From: Clostridia bacterium
GTDB lineage: Bacteria > Bacillota > Clostridia > Oscillospirales > CAG-272
Reading direction: 5' to 3'
NCBI GenBank assembly: GCA_024408015.1
Contig: JAKSVJ010000059.1
Coordinates: 1 to 7,363, forward strand
Length of the DNA: 7,363 nt
Shown: in pieces, positions 1 through 5,049 of the stretch
Layout of the letters: each line of letters begins with the position of its first letter
Numbering within the stretch: position 1 is the stretch's first letter
Translations under genes and position numbers: made by a program
The notes under the pieces: generated by a model
Databases searched by the model: none
What the model saw: the letters and a program-made list of their open reading frames with translations, nothing else
What the model was told of the DNA's origin: nothing

Positions 1-633
1 CAACCTGATGATGGCTATCGCATCCGTGAACTTGAAGATCAAGTTGATAAATATGAAGACGAGCTCGGTACTTATCTTGTAAAAATTAACTCTCGTGAAC
101 TTGATGAAAAGAGTAGTCGTGACGTTACAAAATTGCTTCACTTGTTGAGTGACTTTGAACGTATTTCTGACCACTCGGTAGATATCATTAGAACCGCTGA
201 GGAAATGAAAGAGAAGAATCTTGATTTTTCTGATAGAGCAAAGAAAGAACTTGATGTTTTGTTTGCAGCTCTAAGTGAGATTCTCATGAATACAAAATAT
301 GCATTTGAACATAATGATACTTCTATTGCACAATTGATTGAGCCATTGGAACAAACAATTGATACTCTTGTTTTGAAAATAAAAGACAATCATGTATCAC
401 GTCTAAGATCCAATGAATGTACAATTGAGCATGGATTTATACTTTCAGACTTGCTAACAAGTTGTTCTAGAATTTCTGACCACTGTTCTAACATTGCAGG
501 CCTTATAATTGAAATTTGTCAATATGATGCTATGAATATGCACGAATATCTTAACCACGTTAAGAAAAATGGTGAAGAATTCAAGAAGAACTTTGATATG
601 TATATGCAAAAATACACAATCGCAGAACAGTAA
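1..633 (+). CDS. Na+/phosphate cotransporter family protein, C-terminal PhoU-like part (5' partial)
   Basis: The reading frame is open from base 1 to a TAA at 631-633, giving 210 residues with no start in view, so the N-terminal part lies upstream of the window. The visible part is all-helical and resembles the PhoU-like cytoplasmic tail of NptA/YjbB-type sodium:phosphate symporters. It carries two related signatures about 100 residues apart, FERISDHSVDI and SRISDHCSNI. These match the E/D-x-x-S/G-D-H motifs that bind metal in the two PhoU repeats. In this family a membrane domain of paired Na/Pi helices precedes the PhoU tail and moves phosphate inward; that domain is not visible here. A free-standing PhoU regulator is possible, but the long charged lead-in (RELEDQVDKYEDELGTYL) is more typical of the fused form. 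The gene is the last of its transcript, because a strong hairpin terminator follows 30 bases after the stop. Confidence 0.82.
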   Translation, partial: QPDDGYRIRELEDQVDKYEDELGTYLVKINSRELDEKSSRDVTKLLHLLSDFERISDHSVDIIRTAEEMKEKNLDFSDRAKKELDVLFAALSEILMNTKYAFEHNDTSIAQLIEPLEQTIDTLVLKIKDNHVSRLRSNECTIEHGFILSDLLTSCSRISDHCSNIAGLIIEICQYDAMNMHEYLNHVKKNGEEFKKNFDMYMQKYTIAEQ

Positions 634-663
634 TGAAGTTTTAGCTAACTTAAATTAAAAATG

Positions 664-711
664 GAGATGTAAAAACTAGTTTATTTTAGTTTTTGCATCT
701 CTTATTTTTGT
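664..711 (+). terminator. Rho-independent terminator of the phosphate transporter gene
   Basis: The arms 664-678 (GAGATGTAAAAACTA) and 687-701 (TAGTTTTTGCATCTC) form a 15-bp stem with one G-U pair and an 8-base loop. The T-rich run TTATTTTTG follows at once. It lies 30 bases after the stop codon of the upstream gene and so separates it from the peptide gene downstream. Confidence 0.9.
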
Positions 712-865
712 GTTTGGATTTTCATTGGTAAATTACTAGGTGTATCAAAAATGTTGTTACACGCAAGGTGTCTGCACAAAAAATGCGCAGACGAATAGTC
801 CGGATTTCACAAGGGTTTTTGGGACTTTTTTGCGTCAAAAAAACAATGTTTTTTAAAAAAAGCTG
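712..865. other. Non-coding upstream region with hairpins and A/T tracts
   Basis: No credible gene lies in this stretch. It holds a hairpin at 770-792 (GTCTGC, then a 2-bp inner extension after an A-C mismatch, loop AAAAA, closing GCAGAC). A weaker 5-bp inverted pair AGTCC (797-801) and GGACT (822-826) runs into six Ts. A short inverted repeat, TTTTTTG-CGT-CAAAAAA, spans 826-842. A T6A7 tract at 849-861 sits directly upstream of the promoter -35 box. The region could hold an operator, a leader remnant or a small RNA; nothing visible decides between these. Confidence 0.45.
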
Positions 866-894
866 TAGACATTTTTGAATTCTCATCGTATAAA
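866..894 (+). promoter_or_regulatory. Sigma-A-type promoter with possible UP element for the double-glycine peptide gene
   Basis: The -35 box TAGACA (866-871) and the -10 box TATAAA (889-894) are separated by exactly 17 bases. Each matches the consensus at five of six positions. The predicted start is near base 901, giving a leader of about 60 bases. The T6A7 tract at 849-861 falls around positions -52 to -40, where an UP element binds the alpha subunit of RNA polymerase. This suggests the short gene has its own fairly strong promoter. Confidence 0.7.
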
Positions 895-961
895 GAGATA
901 CAAGAACAAAATAATCAAACAAAGTAAAAAAATTAAACCATGAAAGAAATGAGGAATTAAT

Positions 962-1216
962 ATGAAAGATAATAAGAATTTGAGCAACGAACAACTCCAA
1001 AAAGTTGTCGGAGGGTGCGAATCAGAAGTATTTGAAAATGTAAGTTTTAATTGCAATTATTGTAATCGTACAGTCCGTCTTAGCAATCCAGAACGTTCAA
1101 CATACACCTTAGATGTTAGATGTGGCTGTGGACAAAAATATGAGGTAAACTTTTGGACCGGACGTATCGTCGACGGAGAAGAAAACGGCGTCGGTGGTGT
1201 TTGCTGGAGTTACTAA
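962..1216 (+). CDS. Double-glycine-leader peptide precursor with cysteine-rich zinc-ribbon-like core
   Basis: This encodes 84 residues. The ATG follows GAGG (951-954) by 7 bases. Residues 1-18 form a classic double-glycine leader: LSNEQLQKVVGG at 7-18 matches the LSxxELxxIxGG pattern of class II bacteriocin, ComC-type and many RiPP precursors. Such leaders are cut after GG by the C39 peptidase domain of an ABC exporter. Predicted cleavage after G18 leaves a 66-residue product starting with Cys19. The product has six cysteines (19, 31, 34, 54, 56, 81). The CNYC (31-34) and CGC (54-56) pairs are about 20 residues apart and resemble the two knuckles of a small zinc ribbon; Cys19 and Cys81 lie at the ends. 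The tail is glycine-rich (NGVGGVCWSY). I do not recognise a named family for the core. No exporter, immunity protein or modifying enzyme is in the window. A bacteriocin, a signalling peptide and a secreted metal-binding protein all remain possible. The coding evidence is the leader, ribosome site, promoter and terminator. Confidence 0.8.
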   Translation: MKDNKNLSNEQLQKVVGGCESEVFENVSFNCNYCNRTVRLSNPERSTYTLDVRCGCGQKYEVNFWTGRIVDGEENGVGGVCWSY

Positions 1217-1320
1217 GACAACACAAAAGCAGAGGTTGCGTTTGTGCTATGCCGAAGAAAGAATATTTCGATTTCCACTCGAAGTCGCTTGCATCTTTTT
1301 CCATTCAATTACGCAAAATA

Positions 1321-1357
1321 AGGGGGGCTGTGAAAAATCACAGCCCCTTTCTTGTTT
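1321..1357. terminator. Bidirectional terminator between peptide gene and fucO
   Basis: GGGGCTGTGA (1324-1333) pairs perfectly with TCACAGCCCC (1338-1347) around an AAAA loop. Further G-U and A-U pairs at the base are possible. On the plus strand TTTCTTGTTTTT follows, ending the peptide transcript 105 bases after its stop. On the minus strand the same stem is followed by CCTTATTTT, which ends the alcohol dehydrogenase transcript 24 bases after its stop. The convergent layout supports use in both directions. Confidence 0.9.
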
Positions 1358-1373
1358 TTGTGATACTTTAGAA

Positions 1374-2519
1374 TTACATTAAGCTGCGATAAAGAGCTTC
1401 GATATCTTCAACGCTTGTTTCTCTTGGGTTGCCAGGACGACAAGCATCAGCATAAGCATCCAATGACATTTGATGAACGTCTTCTTCTTTAGCAACGCCT
1501 TTGAGTGAACATACAATACCTACATCGTTGGCAAGCTGAGATACAGCGTCACAAGCCGCTTTTCTATATTCAGCTTGTGTCATGCTGTCAACACCTTTAA
1601 CTCCCATAGCACGAGCAATCTCGCGATATTTTTCTCCTGTATAATCTGCGTTATACGCCATAACAGTAGGGAGAAGTGTAGCACATGCTTTACCATGTGG
1701 CATATCGTAGTAAGCTGAAAGAGTATGTGCCATAGAATGGTCAACACCAAGGCCTACGTTAGAGAAGCCCATACCAGCAATATACTGACCAAGAGCCATG
1801 CCTTCACGACCTTCATCTGTATTATTAACAGCACCACGAAGTGAACGAGAAATAACTTCGATTGCTTTTAGATGGAACATATCTGAAAGTTCCCATGCGC
1901 CTTTTGTGATATATCCTTCAATGGCATGTGTGAGTGCATCCATACCAGTAGCAGCAGTGAGACCTTTTGGCATTGTTGCCATCATGTCAGGATCAACTAC
2001 AGCAACTACCGGAATATCATGAACGTCAACGCAAACAAATTTACGTTTCTTTTCAACATCGGTAATAACGTAGTTGATAGTAACTTCTGCAGCTGTACCA
2101 GCTGTTGTTGGTACTGCAATAATTGGAACACAAGGATTTTTTGTTGGAGCAACGCCTTCTAAGGAACGAACATCTTCGAATTCTGGATTTGTGATAATGA
2201 TACCGATTGCTTTAGAAGTATCCATTGATGAACCACCACCAATAGCTACGATACAATCAGCTTTAGCATCACGGAATGCTTTAACACCATTCTGTACATT
2301 TTCAATTGTTGGGTTTGGTTTGATGTCAGAATAAAGGGAATACTCAATTCCTGCTTCATCCAACAAATCAGTTACTTTTTTGCTAACACCAAAGCGTACG
2401 AGATCTGGGTCAGATGCAACAAATGCTTTTTTAAAGCCTCTGTTTTTCATTTCTGGAACTATGCTACTGATAGCTCCTTTTCCGTGATAGGAAGTTTCGT
2501 TAAGGACAAATCTGTTCAT
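1374..2519 (-). CDS. fucO: Lactaldehyde reductase / 1,2-propanediol oxidoreductase (iron-containing alcohol dehydrogenase)
   Basis: This 381-residue protein is close in length to, and aligns end to end with, E. coli FucO as I recall it. Shared blocks include FVLNET near the N-terminus, VRSLEGVAPT, PTTAGTAAEVTINYVIT and GQYIAGMGFSNVGLG. FucO is a cytosolic NADH-dependent enzyme that reduces L-lactaldehyde to 1,2-propanediol during fucose or rhamnose fermentation. The dinucleotide-binding GGGS lies at 94-97. The four iron ligands are present as D194, H198, H261 and H275, matching D196/H200/H263/H277 of the E. coli enzyme. I chose the ATG at 2519 because AGAGGTG (2530-2524) lies just upstream and the product then starts like FucO (MNRFVLNET). 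An in-frame start at 2600 would add 27 lysine-rich residues with no homology. No fucose or rhamnose genes are adjacent, so another short-chain aldehyde could be the substrate. No strong promoter is visible in the 90-base gap to the methyltransferase gene, so read-through from that gene is possible. Confidence 0.9.
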   Translation of the reverse strand: MNRFVLNETSYHGKGAISSIVPEMKNRGFKKAFVASDPDLVRFGVSKKVTDLLDEAGIEYSLYSDIKPNPTIENVQNGVKAFRDAKADCIVAIGGGSSMDTSKAIGIIITNPEFEDVRSLEGVAPTKNPCVPIIAVPTTAGTAAEVTINYVITDVEKKRKFVCVDVHDIPVVAVVDPDMMATMPKGLTAATGMDALTHAIEGYITKGAWELSDMFHLKAIEVISRSLRGAVNNTDEGREGMALGQYIAGMGFSNVGLGVDHSMAHTLSAYYDMPHGKACATLLPTVMAYNADYTGEKYREIARAMGVKGVDSMTQAEYRKAACDAVSQLANDVGIVCSLKGVAKEEDVHQMSLDAYADACRPGNPRETSVEDIEALYRSLM

Positions 2520-2609
2520 AAAACACCTCTTTGATTTAAAATATTTTTTTTGTTTTTTTTGTTTTAACTTAGTAAGAGTGACAGTGCGGAAAATTATCAA
2601 AATGAGGTT

Positions 2610-3680
2610 CTAAAAATCAGTCACATAAAGGTTTATTTCCCATGCAGGGATGTATTTGTGTTTGCGTAAATATATTTTACTATTTTTATGTATTTTCTGT
2701 AATAGCAAAGGAATTTCAAACAGGTCTTCGCTTCTGTGATATACAGAAACTATCATATCCACATAATTATTTTTGATGGTTTTCTGACTTCCAAGAAGAG
2801 ATAGTTTTTCTTCACCTTCGACGTCATATTTCAATAATACTTTACCACATTTTAGGTCTGTTTGATTGTCAACTGAGTCACTTTCGATGACTTTTGTTTT
2901 TCCTTGATACGGATTAAGACTATTGTCTATGATTTTGGAATTTCTGCCACTGCCATCTGAAAACGTCAAAGTTTTACTTGTATCCGAAGAACACTTATTG
3001 ATTAGTTTGAATGTAACGTTAGTGTATTTTGTTACATTCTGTGTTAACTTCTTAAAGATACGTTCTGATGGTTCAAAAGCTATTACATTTTTTATTGATG
3101 GATATTTTGAAAGCATTTGATCTATGGTGTCTCCATTAAAAGCACCAAGGTCAATATAGTCGGTGTATTCTTTGAAAAACAATGAACTTAAATCATCGTC
3201 TTGATTTGTGTCAATAGAGAAGTGGTCTATCTTTCCATCTAGCTTGTATTCAATAAGCTCATCGTAAACTTTTTTTGAATAATCATCCGCAAAAAGATTA
3301 CGCGCTTGCTTGATTTTTTCTATGTTTTGGTTATAGAAATCAATATCGAATATGTTGTCTCCGGCAACTGGAACATCAGGCGCATAGAGTTCTTGTTCTT
3401 TGGATATTCTATATATGTTATCCATCACGTTATCAAGACATGTGCCGAATGCAACAAGAACTATAAAACTACCATATTTTTCTTTTGCGTCAGAATATTT
3501 CATAACTGTTTTATCATGAAATTTTTGTCCTCTAACGAAGTCGTCTGATGCGAATATATCACATATGGTTATTCCTTTTTTGTTGCAAACATCAAATATT
3601 TTGTCTCCACCGTTTCCCATTCCATACATAAGGATTGGCTTATCGGTGTTTTTTAAATATGTCCACAAATCACTTTTCAA
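2610..3680 (-). CDS. FkbM-family SAM-dependent methyltransferase with N-terminal Rossmann-like domain
   Basis: This is a 356-residue protein if started at the TTG at 3680. The C-terminal half is an FkbM-type methyltransferase. YIDLGAFNGDT (about 175-185) is the SAM-binding glycine loop, FEPS (202-205) the acidic loop after strand 2, and KYDVEGEE (284-291) the family signature. Next come VSVYHRSEDLFEIP (about 312-324) and a closing YLRKH...YVTDF. The N-terminal third starts with ILMYGMGNGGDKIF, a glycine-rich beta-alpha turn like that of sugar-nucleotide or dinucleotide-binding folds, followed by a basic helical linker. FkbM enzymes usually O-methylate sugars or polyketides, and bacterial ones often act on glycans; the substrate here is unknown. 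The TTG is preferred because GGTGGTGA lies 5 bases before it. A GTG at 3728 would add 16 hydrophobic residues but has no ribosome site and contains the likely -10 box. It is transcribed divergently from the DivIVA-like gene and may read through into fucO. Confidence 0.82.
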   Translation of the reverse strand: MKSDLWTYLKNTDKPILMYGMGNGGDKIFDVCNKKGITICDIFASDDFVRGQKFHDKTVMKYSDAKEKYGSFIVLVAFGTCLDNVMDNIYRISKEQELYAPDVPVAGDNIFDIDFYNQNIEKIKQARNLFADDYSKKVYDELIEYKLDGKIDHFSIDTNQDDDLSSLFFKEYTDYIDLGAFNGDTIDQMLSKYPSIKNVIAFEPSERIFKKLTQNVTKYTNVTFKLINKCSSDTSKTLTFSDGSGRNSKIIDNSLNPYQGKTKVIESDSVDNQTDLKCGKVLLKYDVEGEEKLSLLGSQKTIKNNYVDMIVSVYHRSEDLFEIPLLLQKIHKNSKIYLRKHKYIPAWEINLYVTDF

Positions 3681-3685
3681 TAATA

Positions 3686-3693
3686 TCACCACC
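3686..3693 (-). promoter_or_regulatory. Ribosome binding site that favours a TTG start for the FkbM methyltransferase
   Basis: On the minus strand GGTGGTGA occupies 3693-3686, followed by TATTA and then TTG at 3680-3678. This is a near-consensus anti-16S match at normal spacing. Neither the upstream GTG (3728) nor any nearby ATG in this frame has a comparable site, so this element decides the start. Confidence 0.7.
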
Positions 3694-3699
3694 AAATAG

Positions 3700-3708
3700 A
3701 TTATATCA
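3700..3708 (-). promoter_or_regulatory. Extended -10 promoter element for the FkbM methyltransferase
   Basis: Read on the minus strand, 3708-3700 is TGATATAAT: a perfect TATAAT with the upstream TG of an extended -10. The -35 region is poor (TGTGGA at 18-base spacing), which extended -10 promoters tolerate. The predicted start near 3693 would leave only about 13 bases of leader, with the ribosome site almost at the 5' end. That short leader is unusual and lowers confidence. Confidence 0.5.
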
Positions 3709-3745
3709 CATTTTTGTAAAAAATCCACATCTTGTGATGTTTTGG

Positions 3746-3774
3746 TTGAAAAATCACAATATATATGCTAATAT
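3746..3774 (+). promoter_or_regulatory. Promoter of the DivIVA-like / fumarase beta / HD-GYP operon
   Basis: TTGAAA (3746-3751) and TAATAT (3769-3774) are 17 bases apart. A TG one base before the -10 box (TGCTAATAT) makes it an extended -10. Initiation is expected near 3781, leaving a leader of about 22 bases that contains AGGAGG at 3791-3796. It faces away from the methyltransferase promoter, so the two could interfere or share a regulator. Confidence 0.75.
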
Positions 3775-3802
3775 TATTTTATTAAATTTAAGGAGGCGTA
3801 TT

Positions 3803-4519
3803 ATGTCTGAAAAGAATGGTATGGTTTTTAGAAATGCAATTGGTGGATACAATAAATCCGATGTAAATACATATCTTGCTGCAGTTGCTGCAGAAGCTAA
3901 GTCAAAAGAAGAAATGAGTGAGATGCAAATATCTCATTTGGAAAATGATTTAGCTGATTTGAAGAATGAAAATGCTGTCCTCTCATCAAAGGCTGATGAA
4001 CTTGCAATTGAAGCTTTTTCTGCTGAGACAAAACTCAAAGAAGAAACTACAAAAAGAGAAGAACTCGAAAGACTTTTAAACGAAGCTAACGAAAAGATTG
4101 CAAGTCTAGAAGCTGAACTTGAAGAAGAAAAGAGCAAAGACTGCACTGAAGAAGAGTTAAATACTCTAAGAGATAAATACAAAGAAGCTGCCAACGATTA
4201 TTACGAAGAAGTAATGATGTTTGTTGGTGAAGTAAAGAATTATCTTGAAGGCTTTGCAAGAGAAATTAGCAATAGAAGTATGGAACTCAGTAATAGAATT
4301 GAGTACATGCTAGTTTCAGATAAACCAAAAGTTGAAGAATTAACAGGCGAATTTGTTGATAAAACTGAAGAAGAAAATGTTCCTGAAAAAGTAGAAAAAG
4401 AAGAAAAGAAAGAAGAAAAAGCTCCAAAAAAGAGAGCTAGCGAAACTTTCGATGAAAAGGTTGAACATTTCTTTAGAAGTACAATGGCTGCTATCAATGC
4501 ATTTAAGAGGACAAAATGA
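3803..4519 (+). CDS. DivIVA-like coiled-coil protein
   Basis: This 238-residue acidic protein has its start fixed by AGGAGG (3791-3796), 6 bases before ATG. A start further upstream in the same frame would run through the promoter. Residues 8-25 (VFRNAIGGYNKSDVNTYL) match the DivIVA/GpsB N-terminal signature, in which F-x-x-x-x-x-G-Y-x-x-x-D/E-V leads into a dimeric coiled coil and inserts at curved membrane. Residues about 30-125 are a heptad-rich coiled coil. A second helical segment covers about 126-172 (YYEEVMMFVGEVKNYLEGFAREI). A low-complexity Lys/Glu linker follows at about 185-215, then a basic C-terminal helix ending AFKRTK. The family marks poles or division sites and recruits partners in the cytoplasm. 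This copy is not in a division or mur/ylm cluster. It heads an operon and its stop overlaps the fumarase beta start, so it may have a specialised scaffolding role. That role is inference. Confidence 0.75.
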   Translation: MSEKNGMVFRNAIGGYNKSDVNTYLAAVAAEAKSKEEMSEMQISHLENDLADLKNENAVLSSKADELAIEAFSAETKLKEETTKREELERLLNEANEKIASLEAELEEEKSKDCTEEELNTLRDKYKEAANDYYEEVMMFVGEVKNYLEGFAREISNRSMELSNRIEYMLVSDKPKVEELTGEFVDKTEEENVPEKVEKEEKKEEKAPKKRASETFDEKVEHFFRSTMAAINAFKRTK

Positions 4520-5034
4520 GCATACAAGTATCAGAACTTAGAGATATAATACCAACTCTTAAAGCAGGAGATTTTATAACACTATCTGGTGTTGTTTATA
4601 CTGCTAGAGATGCAGCTCACAAAAAAATATGTGAACTTCTTGATAAAGGTGAAAAATTGCCATTTGAATTGGATGGCTCAGCAATCTATTATGCTGGTCC
4701 AACGGCACCAAGAGAAGGAATAGTTATTGGCTCTTGTGGTCCTACTACATCAAGTCGTATGGATAAATTCGCGCCAAGACTTCTTGACTTGGGTCTTGTT
4801 GCAATGATTGGAAAAGGCAAGAGAAGTAAAGAAGTTATTGATGCTATTGTTAGAAACAAGGCTATATATCTATGTGCCGTTGGTGGTGCTGGCGCAATTG
4901 CATCAAAAAGCATTGTAAAATGTGATGTTATTGCTTTTCCAGAGCTTGGTTGTGAAGCAGTAAGAAGATTGGAATTTAAAGACTTTCCACTTGTCGTTGG
5001 TATCGATTGTAATGGCGTTTGTGCTTTAAAGTAG
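4516..5034 (+). CDS. Class I fumarate hydratase (or tartrate dehydratase), beta subunit
   Basis: This 172-residue protein is a full-length stand-alone version of the C-terminal domain of Fe-S hydro-lyases (FumA/FumB C-terminus, TtdB). Signatures include TARDAAHKK (29-37), YYAGPT (58-63), CGPTTSSRMD (74-83), IGKG (98-101), VGGAGA and DFPLVVGID near the end. Arg31, Thr77, Arg81 and Lys100 fall at the spacing of substrate-site residues known from class I fumarases. The 4Fe-4S cluster is held by the alpha subunit, which this protein needs for malate/fumarate interconversion. In clostridia alpha normally lies just upstream of beta; here that position is taken by the DivIVA-like gene. The start overlaps the preceding stop (ATGA, 4516-4519), with AAGAGGA upstream, so translation is probably coupled. 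L(+)-tartrate dehydratase beta cannot be excluded from sequence alone. Confidence 0.85.
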   Translation: MSIQVSELRDIIPTLKAGDFITLSGVVYTARDAAHKKICELLDKGEKLPFELDGSAIYYAGPTAPREGIVIGSCGPTTSSRMDKFAPRLLDLGLVAMIGKGKRSKEVIDAIVRNKAIYLCAVGGAGAIASKSIVKCDVIAFPELGCEAVRRLEFKDFPLVVGIDCNGVCALK

Positions 5035-5049
5035 TTTGAAGGTGACACA

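Noticed and set aside
940..960. Six-codon frame (MKEMRN) ending just before the peptide start, possibly a leader peptide
   Set aside because: It has no ribosome site upstream, and its sequence contains the ribosome site of the real gene, so the ATG looks incidental.
722..1000. Minus-strand open frame of 92 codons across the peptide promoter
   Set aside because: It overlaps the promoter, leader and start of the plus-strand peptide gene, has no ribosome site, and its product is a low-complexity Phe/Leu-rich string typical of AT-rich non-coding DNA.
1153..1382. Overlapping plus-strand frames downstream of the peptide gene
   Set aside because: They run straight through the terminator hairpin, lack ribosome sites and have arginine-rich shadow composition. 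I see no second peptide gene.
1926..2334. Plus-strand frames opposite fucO
   Set aside because: They are shadows of a strongly conserved enzyme gene with no start signals of their own.
2538..2567. Weak minus-strand promoter for fucO (TTAAAA-N18-TATTTT)
   Set aside because: Each box matches only four of six positions within a long A/T run, where such matches arise by chance. I leave it unassigned.
2520..2600. Upstream start for the alcohol dehydrogenase adding 27 residues
   Set aside because: The extension is translated from an A/T-tract leader, lacks homology to FucO, and has no ribosome site; the ATG at 2519 has one.
3635..3802. N-terminal extension of the DivIVA-like protein in the same frame
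   Set aside because: It would cross the promoter and overlap the divergent methyltransferase gene; the ATG at 3803 has a consensus ribosome site and restores the DivIVA signature near the N-terminus.
4370..4435. Purine-rich GAA/AAG repeat-like tract
   Set aside because: It is simply the coding sequence of the Lys/Glu linker; there is no regular repeat unit or sign of a mobile or regulatory repeat.
3934..4527. Minus-strand serine-rich frames opposite the DivIVA-like gene
   Set aside because: They are antisense shadows of Glu/Lys codons in a coiled-coil gene.
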